Source: Gp6-AA40 sp036802945
GTDB taxonomy: Bacteria; Acidobacteriota; Vicinamibacteria; Vicinamibacterales; UBA2999
Length of the DNA stretch: 64,000 bases
Direction of reading: 5' to 3'
Assembly (NCBI GenBank): GCA_036802945.1
Contig: DAIRVG010000005.1
Location: forward strand, 54,880 to 118,879
Part shown: in pieces, positions 1 to 8,596 of the stretch
Position numbering within the stretch: position 1 is the first letter of the stretch
Layout of the letters: the number at the start of each line of letters is the position of its first letter
Program-made: the position numbers and the translations under genes
The notes under the pieces: model-generated
What the model was told of the DNA's origin: nothing
The model's database searches: none
What the model saw: only the letters and a program-made list of their open reading frames with translations

Positions 1-413
1 GTCGCGGCGTTGAAGAACGTCGACACCGTCGTGCCCGGACACAGCCCGCTCATGACGCTCAAGGATCTGGAGGAGTATCAACGCTACACAGCGGACCTGC
101 TCNNNNNNNNNNNNNNNNNNNNNNNNNNNNNNNNNNNNNNNNNNNNNNNNNNNNNNNNNNNNNNNNNNNNNNNNNNNNNNNNNNNNNNNNNNNNNNNNNN
201 NNGCTCATGACGCTCAAGGATCTGGAGGAGTATCAACGCTACACAGCGGACCTGCTCACCGCGGTGCAGTCGGCGCGCAAGGCCGGCAAGAGCGTTGACG
301 ACGCCGCGGCCTCGATCAACCTGACGGAGAAGTACAAGGGGTACAAGTCAGAGCGCGTAAAGCAGGCCGTGCAGGATATCTACGACGAGCTGAACGCAAC
401 ATCGTCGCGGTGA
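1..413 (+). CDS. MBL-fold metallo-hydrolase, C-terminal part (gap inside)
   Basis: C-terminal end of a probable metallo-beta-lactamase-fold hydrolase; the 5' part lies outside the window. The visible frame reads VAALKNVDTVVPGHSP, and the PGH motif is typical of a late metal-binding loop in this fold, followed by a helical tail ending at TGA 411-413. A run of 100 N (103-202) interrupts the frame, but bases 48-102 recur exactly at 203-257. Collapsing one copy gives a continuous frame through TADLLTAVQSARK, so the gene is probably intact in the genome. The GTG of the next gene overlaps the stop. The exact substrate cannot be inferred. Confidence 0.6.
   Translation, partial: RGVEERRHRRARTQPAHDAQGSGGVSTLHSGPAXXXXXXXXXXXXXXXXXXXXXXXXXXXXXXXXXXLMTLKDLEEYQRYTADLLTAVQSARKAGKSVDDAAASINLTEKYKGYKSERVKQAVQDIYDELNATSSR
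103..202. other. scaffold gap (100 N)
   Basis: Exactly 100 N, flanked by identical 55-base segments at 48-102 and 203-257. This is the signature of two contigs sharing a k-mer overlap that were joined with a fixed-size gap. It is an assembly feature, not biology. Confidence 0.95.
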
Positions 414-1189
414 AAGACGTGTTCCGCGCGTTCCTGTTCTCGGGCGCCGTCGCGCTTGTCGTGTCGGGCTGCAGGCCCTCGCCGCCCGCGACGACGCCAT
501 CGGAGAAGGCGTCGCAGCTAAAACTCACCGGCGTCTGGATCGCAGTGGGCACGTTCGAGGACCCGGCCGGCCCACCGCCATGGTCCAACACCCCGTGGCC
601 CTCGCAACCGCCACTTACTCCGTGGGGCGACACGGAATCCCACCGTCTGGCCGACATCAAGAGCGTCGTGCCTTGTCAGCCAGCCGGCCCGGTCTTCTTC
701 ATGAGCGGGATCGGTCTGTTTCCGATTCAGATCCTCGAGGCGCCGGATCAAATCGTCCTGCAGGCCGAGAACATCGCGATGCCCAGGCGGATCTATACCC
801 ATGGGCGGGGCCACCCCGACGATTTGGACCCGAGCTGGATGGGCCACTCGATCGGCCGGTGGGAGGGAGACGTGCTGGTGGTGGACACGGTCGGCACAAA
901 CGGAAAGACCAGGGCGATGAACGGTGTCGGCGCCAATGCGGGGGTCAGCATCGAGGACAAGGATCGACGGTTCCCGGCCAGCGACGAGTTGCACCTCGTC
1001 GAGCGCCTCCGGGTTGTTGCCGAGGGGGAGATTCTGGAAGATCAAATCACCATCAACGATCCGAAGACGTACACGTCGCCAATCACGCTGAAGCACTACT
1101 GGCAACGACGTCCCGATCTGAACATGATGGAGTACTACTGTGGGGAAAACCCGCGGCCACAGGACGAAGCGAATTTTGCCGGCCGGTGA
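410..1189 (+). CDS. exported lipoprotein, unknown function
   Basis: 259-residue predicted lipoprotein. The N-terminus has a short charged region, a hydrophobic stretch and a lipobox-like VVSGC with Cys at about residue 21, followed by a Pro/Thr/Ser-rich linker. The body contains RRIYTHGRGHP and SIGRWEGDVLVVDT, a pattern I associate with a family common in soil Acidobacteria and Proteobacteria whose function is unknown. GTG at 410 overlaps the previous stop TGA (411-413), so the two are probably co-transcribed. The next gene begins 12 bases after its stop. Membership is by motif recall only; no enzymatic role is proposed. Confidence 0.7.
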   Translation: MKDVFRAFLFSGAVALVVSGCRPSPPATTPSEKASQLKLTGVWIAVGTFEDPAGPPPWSNTPWPSQPPLTPWGDTESHRLADIKSVVPCQPAGPVFFMSGIGLFPIQILEAPDQIVLQAENIAMPRRIYTHGRGHPDDLDPSWMGHSIGRWEGDVLVVDTVGTNGKTRAMNGVGANAGVSIEDKDRRFPASDELHLVERLRVVAEGEILEDQITINDPKTYTSPITLKHYWQRRPDLNMMEYYCGENPRPQDEANFAGR

Positions 1190-1201
1190 GACGAGGTGAG
1201 C

Positions 1202-1612
1202 ATGAAAGCCACAATCGTGGGACTGGTCGCCGCTTTCGCCCTCATGTGGGCGCTGCCCGCGCCGGCGCACCATTCGTTCGCAGGCTTCGATCGCACCAAG
1301 GAAGTTATGCTGCGCGGGGCGGTCAGGGAGTTCCAGTGGAACAACCCTCACACGTGGATCCAGATCGTGGTCGTTGACGACAAGGGCCGCCAGACCGAGT
1401 GGTCGGTTGAGTGCGGCAGCCCGAACATGATGGCGCGTACCGGTTGGAAGCGCACCACGCTGAAGGCGGGTGACAACGTCGTTGCAGTGGTGAATCCGCT
1501 GAAGGACGGCCGTCCCAACGGCGCGCTGGTCAAGATCACCTTGCCCGACGGCAGTGTTCGAGGTCCAGGTGACGCGCCACCGCCTCGGCCTCTCGGGTCG
1601 GCGAAGAACTGA
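1202..1612 (+). CDS. DUF6152 family exported protein
   Basis: 136 residues. A signal peptide (MKATIVGLVAAFALMWALP, cleavage near APAHH) is followed by HHSFAGFD and FQWNNPHTW, the hallmark of DUF6152 periplasmic proteins. The family is small, of unknown function, and often found beside exported proteins such as its upstream neighbour. ATG 1202 is preferred over an in-frame GTG at 1196 because GAGGTG then sits just upstream as a ribosome-binding site. It ends at TGA 1610-1612, facing the convergent minus-strand operon whose last gene ends at 1627. Confidence 0.8.
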   Translation: MKATIVGLVAAFALMWALPAPAHHSFAGFDRTKEVMLRGAVREFQWNNPHTWIQIVVVDDKGRQTEWSVECGSPNMMARTGWKRTTLKAGDNVVAVVNPLKDGRPNGALVKITLPDGSVRGPGDAPPPRPLGSAKN

Positions 1613-1626
1613 GAACGAGCAAAAGG

Positions 1627-2505
1627 CTAGTTGAGCGCTGCCACCCGACGGCGGAGCGTCTTCACGTGCTCCCAGATCTGGTCGTGCTCCTCGCGCGCTT
1701 CCTTGTCCATCTCGCTCATGCTCGACAGCTTCAGATACGTCTGGAGATCACGCAGCGCGCCGGTGACATCGTTCAGGTGATACGCAAGCAGGCCGCGATC
1801 GCGGAGCTCGCTGAGCGCGGACGGCGTGAGCGCAACGAGGAGCTCGGTGACGTTCCGCGCCTGGGGGAACGACCGCATGTGCACGTAGATCCGTTTCAGG
1901 TTGAGCAGCATGCGCACGATGATCTCGCGCCGCGTGGCGGGCGCGAGCAGCGACTTGCTGAACGCGATCTCGCTGCCAACGTGCTTCTGCAGCAGCACGC
2001 GGCAGTCGTGCTCGGACAGCAGCGCGCCGCCGTGGAACGGATCGATGATCAGCCCTCCGCTCGCGCGCTTACCGACGTCGGGACAACGGACGAGAAAATG
2101 CCCTGGGAAATTGATGCCGTTGATGTGCAGTCCCGCGCGCCGCGCCACTTCCATGTAGACGAGGGACAGCGTGATCGGAATGCCTGTGCGCCGATCGAGC
2201 ACCTCGTTGAGACAGCTGTTGCGGGGATCCTCGTACCGCTCGCGGTTGCCGACGAATCGCTGTTCCTGAAAGAGGTAGGCGTTCAGGGCGCGAACGCACG
2301 AGAGCGTCGAGCGATCGCCGGTGTCCTCGACGTGCGTGGCGATCGCCTTGGCGGCGGCGGCGCCCATGCCATCGAGCTGCGCGACGTACGGTTCGGGGAT
2401 CAGACGGGGATACTCGATGCTCGCGATCACCAGGGCCGCATGCGCCAGCGCCGTCCCCGGAGCGTTCGAAGCTGCTGTCAGCGCGTCGACGAGGTGTTTC
2501 TGCAT
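1627..2505 (-). CDS. SirB1-like transglutaminase/TPR protein
   Basis: 292 residues, SirB1 family: a transglutaminase-like core (DRRTGIPITLSLVYMEVARR, then GINFPGHFLVR) followed by helical TPR-like repeats that include YHLNDVTGALRDLQTYLKL. Family members usually carry this pair of domains; their biochemical role is not settled and the catalytic triad seems degenerate here. The start is ATG 2505-2503, overlapping the end of the HAD gene by 28 bases. A much longer open frame running up to 3318 is antisense noise, because the conserved region begins only at this ATG. It is the last gene of the fad operon. Confidence 0.8.
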   Translation of the reverse strand: MQKHLVDALTAASNAPGTALAHAALVIASIEYPRLIPEPYVAQLDGMGAAAAKAIATHVEDTGDRSTLSCVRALNAYLFQEQRFVGNRERYEDPRNSCLNEVLDRRTGIPITLSLVYMEVARRAGLHINGINFPGHFLVRCPDVGKRASGGLIIDPFHGGALLSEHDCRVLLQKHVGSEIAFSKSLLAPATRREIIVRMLLNLKRIYVHMRSFPQARNVTELLVALTPSALSELRDRGLLAYHLNDVTGALRDLQTYLKLSSMSEMDKEAREEHDQIWEHVKTLRRRVAALN

Positions 2506-3182
2506 AAACGCTCCAACGCAGGGATCGTGAGTGCCTGCAGCCCGTCCACGACCAGCTCGGCGCCCGTGAGCTGATCCGCAGCATAGCTGGTTGTCACACC
2601 CACACAGCGTAACCCGGCTCCGCGTGCGGATTCGAGCCCCCACACAGAATCCTCGATTGCGACGCACCGCTCCGGGTCGAGGTTGGACCCGGACGCCTGC
2701 TGCAGCTGTTTGAACGCCAGCAGGTACGGCGCGGGCGATGGCTTGCTCTCCGGCGTGTCGCCCGATGCCACGATCGTCGTGAATAGATCTTCGAGTCCCG
2801 CGCCTTCGATGATTTCGACGATCTCGTGGCGCAGTGCTCCCGAGGCGATCGCAATCGGCACCGCCGCCGCCGCGGCGCGGATGAACCCCGCCGCGCCCGG
2901 GAAGAGCACCTCGCCGCCGTTGAGCATCGTCTGCAGCTTCTTGCCCTTGCGGGCGACCAGCTCGGTGATGTGCCTGTCGCTCATCGCCAGCGCGCGATCC
3001 CTCGCCAGTGCGGCGAACATCCCGACATCGTCGTAGCCAAGGTAGCGCGTAAAGTATTCGGCGCGGTCCAGCGCGATGCCTTCCTCGGCGAGCGCCTGCT
3101 GAAACGCCCTGAGGTGCAGCGGCTCGCTGTCCGCGATCACGCCGTCGAAGTCGAAAATGACCGCCTGCAGCGGCGAGGTCAC
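2478..3182 (-). CDS. HAD-superfamily phosphatase (beta-phosphoglucomutase-like)
   Basis: 234 residues. The N-terminal DFDGVIADSEP is HAD motif I (DxD nucleophile and acid), IAIASGA is motif II, the ESKPSPAPYL Lys is motif III and CVAIEDSVWGLESA is motif IV with its acidic pair. The four-helix cap after motif I places it with phosphoglycolate phosphatase and beta-phosphoglucomutase-like enzymes acting on small phosphorylated substrates. GTG 3182 is chosen because GGAGGG lies just upstream and GTGA overlaps the stop of the DUF1684 gene by 4 bases. Exact substrate unknown. Confidence 0.85.
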   Translation of the reverse strand: MTSPLQAVIFDFDGVIADSEPLHLRAFQQALAEEGIALDRAEYFTRYLGYDDVGMFAALARDRALAMSDRHITELVARKGKKLQTMLNGGEVLFPGAAGFIRAAAAAVPIAIASGALRHEIVEIIEGAGLEDLFTTIVASGDTPESKPSPAPYLLAFKQLQQASGSNLDPERCVAIEDSVWGLESARGAGLRCVGVTTSYAADQLTGAELVVDGLQALTIPALERLCRNTSSTR

Positions 3183-3859
3183 GCTCCCTCCGCCGGAGGC
3201 GCCTTCTCTCCAGCCCGGATAGCCACCTTGAGCCGGTTCGATGCCGGTGGATACGGACACTCCCAGGTCGGGCTGTACGCGCACGTGGGGTTGTACGCGC
3301 GGTTGAAGTCGATGACATAGAACCCGGTCGATGTCGGCTTCAGATCCAGATAGCGTCCCGCGGAGTAGGTGTCGGTCCCCGTCGTGAGATCCGCGAACGG
3401 CACGAAAAGCGAGGTGATTTGCCGCGTGCCGTTCTCGACGAACGCGTCAAGCGTTCTGGGCTCGCCCTGCAGCGTGAACTCGAGGACGCCGACGCGCTCC
3501 ATCTTCCGCATGGTTCCGGTCGACGTCGGCATGTCGAACACCGGCCGATCCTTGGACAGCCGCAGCGCCGCCGGCACGCTGAATGCGGGATCGATCGAAA
3601 AGTACTTCAGCGGCAGGATCTTCGAGCGCTTTTCGGCGGGGATCGGGCTATCGGGATCCTCGCTGAAGGAGCGGTCCTTTTCGGCGCGCGCCTGCTCGAT
3701 CTGTGTCGCATAGTCGGAATCCTCCGGGGCGGAAGGACCGGACGTGCAAGAGGCGAGCGCGACAGTCGCGACGACGATCAGCGCGAGGGACAGAGGAGGG
3801 CGGGTCCGTTTGGACCCGCCGGACCGTCTGGACCCGCCGAACTCGATTGGGAATAACAC
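3179..3859 (-). CDS. DUF1684 lipoprotein
   Basis: 226 residues. A hydrophobic segment LALIVVATVALASC ends in a lipobox Cys near residue 38. The C-terminal half has the DUF1684 signature: TGTDTYSAGRYLDL, then FNRAYNPTCAY and CPYPPASNRLKVAIRAGE. The family is widespread and of unknown function. The predicted GTG start shares one base with the fadE stop codon (TAGTG). The N-terminus before the hydrophobic stretch is unusually long and Arg-rich (SRRSGGSKRTRP), encoded by a short direct repeat around 3806-3840, so the real start could lie further downstream. Confidence 0.75.
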   Translation of the reverse strand: MLFPIEFGGSRRSGGSKRTRPPLSLALIVVATVALASCTSGPSAPEDSDYATQIEQARAEKDRSFSEDPDSPIPAEKRSKILPLKYFSIDPAFSVPAALRLSKDRPVFDMPTSTGTMRKMERVGVLEFTLQGEPRTLDAFVENGTRQITSLFVPFADLTTGTDTYSAGRYLDLKPTSTGFYVIDFNRAYNPTCAYSPTWECPYPPASNRLKVAIRAGEKAPPAEGA

Positions 3860-5631
3860 TAACTAAGAATATAACCGCCCCGCGATACCGTGGCATCGGC
3901 AAGCGTCCGCCTCAGCGCGACCGTGTTGATCGGGGTCGCCTTGAGCACGCGGCGGAGCGCGGCAAGCAGCGTTCGCAGCATGTCGCCTTCCGCCATGGCG
4001 GCCAGCGCGTTGGCCGCCGCCGCCTGAATCCGCTGCGCGGCGTCGTTGACGAACGTCCGGGCGGCCGCTTCGTGCAGCGCCGCGTCCCTCCGGCGGGCCT
4101 TCACCGCTTCGCTTGCACGGAGCACGGCGCTTTCGGCTGCATAGGTATCGATCAGTATGTCGGCCGCGGCGCTCAACACTTCCTGCTCGTCGGTCAATTT
4201 CTGCCCGTAGGTCTGCATCGCCGTGCCGAGCACCATCAGGGCGACCTTCTTGAACGCCGCCACCGTGCGCAGGTCGGTTTCGAGGCCTTCGGTATCGCCT
4301 GACAGCGATGGAGCGGAAGGAGAGAGCAGCTCGTCCTGCAGCCGCTTTGCCGCCGGAATCAAGTCGATGTCGCCCTTGAGCGCGCGGCGGATCAACATTC
4401 CGGGAATCAGCAGCCGGTTGATCTCGTTGGTGCCTTCGAAGATCCGGTTCACGCGCGCATCACGGTAGTAGCGCTCGGCCGGATAGTCCTTCACGAAACC
4501 GTTGCCGCCGTGAATCTGCACGTTCTCGTCGAGGACGTAGTCCATCACCTCGCTGCCAATCACTTTCGCGATCGAGGCCTCGACGGCAAGCTCCTCGAGG
4601 GCGGCCGCGATCGCGGGCCCTCCGCTGTGGCCGCTCTCCGCCACGGCCGCGTCAATCAGTCCAGCGGTCCGATACATCAGGCTCTCGAGCGCGTAGGTAC
4701 GCGCGGTCATCTCTCCCAGCTTGTACTTGATGGCGCCGAAGTCCGCGATCGCGTGGCCGAACTGCTTTCGCTGCTTCGCGTACGTGGCGGCCTCGCCAAT
4801 GACGGCGCGGCAGCCGCCGCTGCACATCGCACCGAGCTTGAATCGCCCGAAGTTCAGCGTGTTCAGCGCCACCTTGTGGCCCTTCCCGATGTCGCCAAGC
4901 AGGTTGTCCGCCGGCACCTTCACGTCCTGCAGCAGGATCGGCGTCGTCGACGACCCGTGCAGCCCCATCTTGTGCTCCTCGTTGCCCGATACGACGCCGA
5001 ACGCTCGCTCGACGATGAACGCCGTGAACTGATCGCCGTCGGCCTGCGCAAACACGATGAAGACGTCGGCGAATCCGCCGTTGGTGATCCACATCTTCTC
5101 GCCGCTGAGGACCCAGCTGCCGTCAGCCTGCTTCGTCGCGCGGGTCCTCGCCGCAAGGGCGTCGGACCCAGATCCCGATTCGCTTAGTGCATAGGCGCCG
5201 ATCGTCTCCCCAGAGACAAGACCCGGCAGGTATTTCTGCTTCTGGGCGTCGGTGCCGAAGATGACGATGGGAATGATGCAGAGATTCGCCTGTGCTCCGT
5301 ACGCGGCGCCCAGCGACGCCGAGCGCGCGATCCGCTCCGATACGACGAGCGCCGAGACCTTGTCGAGATCGAGACCACCGTACTGTTCAGGGACGCTGAG
5401 GCCGAGAAGTCCGAGTTCTCCCGCGCGGCGGATCAGCGCGCGCGCGAGCCTCCAATCCTTCGTTTCGAGCTGATCGATCTGCGGCAGGACCTCGGCTTCG
5501 ACGAACTCATCGACCGTCTGCGCCATCAGGCGATGCTCTTCCGACAACTTCTCTGGCGTGAACACCGAGGATGGCTCGGTCTCTTCCAGCAGCCACGACG
5601 CGCCTCTGTGCACGTTCCCCACAACAGTCAT
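3859..5631 (-). CDS. fadE: acyl-CoA dehydrogenase (FadE-like)
   Basis: 590 residues: an FAD-dependent acyl-CoA dehydrogenase catalysing the first step of beta-oxidation. An N-terminal helical domain precedes ALSESGSGSDALAARTRA and GEKMWITNGG, the FAD and substrate-binding strands. The C-terminal helical domain has QIHGGNGFVKDYPAERYYRD and RIFEGTNEINR, whose Glu is the expected catalytic base. A roughly 150-residue C-terminal extension is present, as in VLCAD-type enzymes and Bacillus FadE, which is about the same length. It lies downstream of fadA in a fadN-fadA-fadE order, 94 bases after the thiolase stop. Confidence 0.92.
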   Translation of the reverse strand: MTVVGNVHRGASWLLEETEPSSVFTPEKLSEEHRLMAQTVDEFVEAEVLPQIDQLETKDWRLARALIRRAGELGLLGLSVPEQYGGLDLDKVSALVVSERIARSASLGAAYGAQANLCIIPIVIFGTDAQKQKYLPGLVSGETIGAYALSESGSGSDALAARTRATKQADGSWVLSGEKMWITNGGFADVFIVFAQADGDQFTAFIVERAFGVVSGNEEHKMGLHGSSTTPILLQDVKVPADNLLGDIGKGHKVALNTLNFGRFKLGAMCSGGCRAVIGEAATYAKQRKQFGHAIADFGAIKYKLGEMTARTYALESLMYRTAGLIDAAVAESGHSGGPAIAAALEELAVEASIAKVIGSEVMDYVLDENVQIHGGNGFVKDYPAERYYRDARVNRIFEGTNEINRLLIPGMLIRRALKGDIDLIPAAKRLQDELLSPSAPSLSGDTEGLETDLRTVAAFKKVALMVLGTAMQTYGQKLTDEQEVLSAAADILIDTYAAESAVLRASEAVKARRRDAALHEAAARTFVNDAAQRIQAAAANALAAMAEGDMLRTLLAALRRVLKATPINTVALRRTLADATVSRGGYILS

Positions 5632-5649
5632 GTCTACTCCTGCGCGCAG

Positions 5650-5718
5650 GTTCGGCTACCCGCCTCCGCGCTTCGCGCTCCGGCGAGGTCTCGCCGAAGC
5701 CTAGGCGCAGGCAGAAAG
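5650..5718. repeat. GC-rich inverted repeat between fadA and fadE
   Basis: The 94-base spacer between fadA and fadE holds nested inverted repeats. CGGCGAG (5681-5687) faces CTCGCCG (5690-5696) with a 2-base centre. An outer pair, GGTTCGGC and GCCGAAGCC, lies around it. No T-run follows. It is the only sizeable spacer between neighbouring operon genes apart from the gap region, so it could set relative expression; that is inference. Confidence 0.4.
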
Positions 5719-5725
5719 CCGGACG

Positions 5726-6910
5726 CTACGACAACCGCTCGAAGATTCCGGCGGCGCCCATGCCTCCGCCGACACACATCGTCACCATTCCGTATCGCGA
5801 CTGGCGCCTCCGCATCTCATGCACCAGGGTCGTCGTCAGCTTGGCGCCAGTGCATCCCAGGGGATGCCCCAGCGCGATTGCGCCGCCGTTCACGTTGAGT
5901 CGCTCGGGGTCAATCGGCAGCTCGCGCAGGCACGCGAGCACCTGCGCGGCGAATGCCTCGTTCAGCTCGATGAGATCGATTTGATCGAGCGAGAGGCCGG
6001 CAATCTTGAGCACCTTCCGGATCGCCGGCACGGGCCCGATTCCAAACCGCTCGGGTTCTACGCCTGCGGTGGCGAATGCAACGAACCGGGCGAGCGGCTG
6101 CAGCCCACGCTCTTTCGCGAAAGACGCCGACGTGAGGAGGACCGCCGAAGCCCCATCGCTGGTCTGCGACGAATTGCCTGCGGTCACTGTTCCGGCCGCA
6201 TGGAAGGCGGGCCGCAGCGCGGCCAGTGCTTTGTCCGAGGTATCTCGCCGGGGCCCTTCGTCGACCATCAGCGTCAGATCGCGCACGTCCTGTTTCCCGT
6301 TCCCGTTGTGCGGGACGACAATGCGGTAGGCGAGGGGAGTGACTTCGTCGGCGAACTTTCCCGCGTCGATGGCGGCGATCGCGCGCTGATGACTGCGTAG
6401 CGCGAAGGCATCCTGCTCCTCGCGCGAGATCTGGTTTTCCCGCGCGTGGTTTTCGGCGACGAGACCAGTGCTCAGATAGACGTCCGGGTAGTTGTCGACG
6501 AGCGTGGGGTTCGGAGAGATCTTGTTGCCACCCATCGGCACCATGCTCATGGATTCGGTGCCGCCGGCCAGGATGGTATTGGCGAATCCGCACATGATGC
6601 GCTCGCCGGCGTACGCAATTGCCTGGAGGCCCGACGAGCAGAAGCGGTTGATGGTGACGGCCGACGCGCTCACGGGCACTCCAGCGCGAAGGCTCGCGAT
6701 GCGGGCGACGTTCAGCCCCTGCTCCGCTTCGGGCATCGCACAGCCGAGGATCACGTCTTCCACGTCGGACGGCTCGACGCCCGGCGCGCGGCGCAGCGCC
6801 TCTGCGATGACGGTGGCGGCCATCTCGTCGGGCCGGACGGTCTTGAGCGCGCCGTTCGGAGCGCGGCCGACCGCGGTACGTGTTGCCGAAACGATTACTG
6901 CGTCCTGCAT
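5726..6910 (-). CDS. fadA: acetyl-CoA acyltransferase (3-ketoacyl-CoA thiolase)
   Basis: 394 residues, the normal thiolase length. The nucleophile is Cys91 in INRFCSSGLQA; the other catalytic elements are GGAIALGHPLGCTG (His) and CVGGGMG (second Cys) near the C-terminus. The enzyme thiolytically cleaves 3-ketoacyl-CoA, the last step of each beta-oxidation round. Its ATG at 6910 lies inside the end of the preceding hydrolase gene (16-base overlap), indicating translational coupling. Order fadN ... fadA, fadE matches the Bacillus fadNAE arrangement. Confidence 0.93.
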   Translation of the reverse strand: MQDAVIVSATRTAVGRAPNGALKTVRPDEMAATVIAEALRRAPGVEPSDVEDVILGCAMPEAEQGLNVARIASLRAGVPVSASAVTINRFCSSGLQAIAYAGERIMCGFANTILAGGTESMSMVPMGGNKISPNPTLVDNYPDVYLSTGLVAENHARENQISREEQDAFALRSHQRAIAAIDAGKFADEVTPLAYRIVVPHNGNGKQDVRDLTLMVDEGPRRDTSDKALAALRPAFHAAGTVTAGNSSQTSDGASAVLLTSASFAKERGLQPLARFVAFATAGVEPERFGIGPVPAIRKVLKIAGLSLDQIDLIELNEAFAAQVLACLRELPIDPERLNVNGGAIALGHPLGCTGAKLTTTLVHEMRRRQSRYGMVTMCVGGGMGAAGIFERLS

Positions 6911-7533
6911 GAGAAATCCGCCAGCAGGTCCTCGATAGCGTCCGCCACCTCGCTCACCTGACCGTCGAAGAGGTGATTGGCGCGATCGATCTCGACCAGC
7001 TCCTTGGGATCCGCGAGCTGCGCGTAGAACTCACGAACCTGTTTCATCGGAATCAACTCGTCAGCTTCGCCGTGAATGATGAACTTCGGCTTCGGAGACT
7101 TCTTCACACCTTCGAAGTCGTACCGATTCACCGGCGGCGCAATGCCGATCAGCGCGCAGATCCGATCGTCTGTCGCTCCGGCCGCCAGCGCAACATACGC
7201 CCCGAAAGAAAAGCCGGCGGCCCACAGCTCGTTGCCCGGGTATTGAGCCGCCATGAAGTCGACTGCCGTCCTGTAGTCATCGAGCTCGCCGCGCCCTTCA
7301 TCCCACTGGCCGGCGCTGCAGCCAACGCCGCGAAAGTTGAAGCGGAGCACCGCGCATCCAATTCGCGCCAGTGCCTTCGTCGCCTGGAACACGGTCTTCG
7401 TGTGCATCGTGCCGCCTTGCGTCGGCAGCGGGTGCGCAAAGACGACCGCGGCCCGCGGCTCGCCAGCGGGCTTCTCGATCAACACCTCCAGCGCGCCGGC
7501 CGGTCCGTCGATTTCCCGAATGGCGTCAGCCAA
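6895..7533 (-). CDS. alpha/beta hydrolase, predicted
   Basis: 212 residues. The strand HPLPTQGGTMHTKTV, the oxyanion region NFRGVG, the nucleophile elbow AAGFSFGAYVA (GFSFG) and a late acid and histidine (HGEADELIP, DRANHLFDG) define a small alpha/beta hydrolase of the dienelactone-hydrolase-like group. A TTG at 7533 is proposed as start because GGAG lies 5 bases upstream and family members begin close to the DGPAGALE strand; the frame is open further upstream, but that part is encoded by a short tandem repeat. It overlaps the preceding hydrolase by 8 bases and fadA by 16. It could be a thioesterase or esterase serving the fad operon (inference). Confidence 0.78.
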   Translation of the reverse strand: MADAIREIDGPAGALEVLIEKPAGEPRAAVVFAHPLPTQGGTMHTKTVFQATKALARIGCAVLRFNFRGVGCSAGQWDEGRGELDDYRTAVDFMAAQYPGNELWAAGFSFGAYVALAAGATDDRICALIGIAPPVNRYDFEGVKKSPKPKFIIHGEADELIPMKQVREFYAQLADPKELVEIDRANHLFDGQVSEVADAIEDLLADFSCRTQ

Positions 7534-8386
7534 TGCTTCTCCGTCGAACCACGTAAGGATCGGGGATCGGGGATCGGGGATCGAGAAGCGCTCCGTCCAA
7601 TGCACGCGGCGCATGCTCAGCTGCGAAGGTCGACACAACCGCCGCGAAGTCGGCGGGGCGCGTGATGAGTCCCAGGTGGCCAGTGCGGGCGATCGTTGCC
7701 GTGCGCGCATGGGGCCACATCTCTAGGTACCGGCGCGTCATTCGGGGTGGTACGACCCTTTCAAGGGAATCCTCTCCGGTCACGACCAGCACAGGTAATT
7801 GGACGCGCGCGAGGTCCGCTTCGATCCGCACGGAGCTGAGCAGATGCACGCGTCGAGCCATGCGGCCTGGGTGGAACATGTGGCGCAGCACATTGATTCC
7901 GTGGCCCATTGCGGCGGTCACGCCGCCCCACCAGCCCTCATTCGCTGCGGCAATTTCGCGATACAGCCGCAGCGATCCGAGACAGAACAGCGGTGTGAGC
8001 AGCCAGGGGAACCGCAGGTAAAACGTCACGCGCTCGTCCGGTTGCCACGACGGTGGAAGTGCGGACACCAGGACCAGCGAGTTGACGCGATCCGGGTGCC
8101 GTACGGCAAATGCGGCGGCAATGAGACCGCCGTAGGAAACGCCGCAAATGGACGCCCGATCGATGCCCGACTCGTCGAGCGCCTGCCGGACCTGCTCGAC
8201 GTAGCACCAGAATCCCTGTGCCTCATCAAACTGCCCGCGGCATGTCGGCTCGTCCGCCAGCGAAAAGGTGATGACGCGCCCCCGCTGCGCCAACGCGTCG
8301 ATGGCCGGCTTCATCCACTCCCATCGGCCCTGGATGCCGGGGATCACTACGATCGGAGCGCCCGAACCTCGGTCGATGATGTTCAA
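7526..8386 (-). CDS. alpha/beta hydrolase, predicted
   Basis: 286 residues. Typical alpha/beta hydrolase fold: VVIPGIQGRWEWMKP (oxyanion strand), CGVSYGGLIAAAFA (GVSYG nucleophile elbow), VVTGEDSLERVVPP (acid) and RTGHLGLITRP (His). The proposed TTG start at 8386 is the last unit of a 7-base tandem repeat; a longer start, GTG 8596, exists if the assembly gap is collapsed. The last residues (LDPRSPIPDPYVV) are themselves encoded by another heptamer repeat at 7559-7585, so both ends of the gene border repeat DNA. It lies between fadN and the second hydrolase; a role in acyl-CoA or ester metabolism is inferred from position only. Confidence 0.72.
   Translation of the reverse strand: MNIIDRGSGAPIVVIPGIQGRWEWMKPAIDALAQRGRVITFSLADEPTCRGQFDEAQGFWCYVEQVRQALDESGIDRASICGVSYGGLIAAAFAVRHPDRVNSLVLVSALPPSWQPDERVTFYLRFPWLLTPLFCLGSLRLYREIAAANEGWWGGVTAAMGHGINVLRHMFHPGRMARRVHLLSSVRIEADLARVQLPVLVVTGEDSLERVVPPRMTRRYLEMWPHARTATIARTGHLGLITRPADFAAVVSTFAAEHAPRALDGALLDPRSPIPDPYVVRRRSIG
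7559..7585. repeat. heptamer tandem repeat, ATCGGGG x3
   Basis: Three exact copies of ATCGGGG followed by ATCGAG. It lies at the 3' end of the first hydrolase gene, encoding its last residues, and just upstream of the proposed TTG of the second hydrolase. Period is strictly 7 bases. Only one arm is present; no complementary arm is nearby. Confidence 0.85.
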
Positions 8387-8413
8387 CGCCCAACTCCCAA
8401 CTTCCAACTCCCA
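8380..8413. repeat. heptamer tandem repeat, CTCCCAA type (one arm)
   Basis: Units TGTTCAA, CGCCCAA, CTCCCAA, CTTCCAA and a partial CTCCCA, period 7. The same bases recur at 8535-8568 because of the assembly join, so the true copy number is unknown. On the minus strand the final unit TTGAACA starts with the proposed TTG of the downstream hydrolase. The assembly breaks exactly here, as expected for a short tandem repeat. Confidence 0.8.
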
Positions 8414-8513
8414 NNNNNNNNNNNNNNNNNNNNNNNNNNNNNNNNNNNNNNNNNNNNNNNNNNNNNNNNNNNNNNNNNNNNNNNNNNNNNNNNNNNNNNN
8501 NNNNNNNNNNNNN
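8414..8513. other. scaffold gap (100 N)
   Basis: Exactly 100 N flanked by identical 55-base segments at 8359-8413 and 8514-8568, the same overlap length as the first gap. The real junction may be gap-free or may hold further heptamer copies. Confidence 0.95.
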
Positions 8514-8596
8514 CGCCCGAACCTCGGTCGATGATGTTCAACGCCCAACTCCCAACTTCCAACTCCCAGGCAACCTACCGCCGAAGCCGAACCCAC

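Noticed and set aside
2506..3318. HAD-SirB1 fusion suggested by one 563-codon open frame
   Set aside because: The upstream part is out of frame with the HAD protein and Arg-rich; both genes have their own conserved starts.
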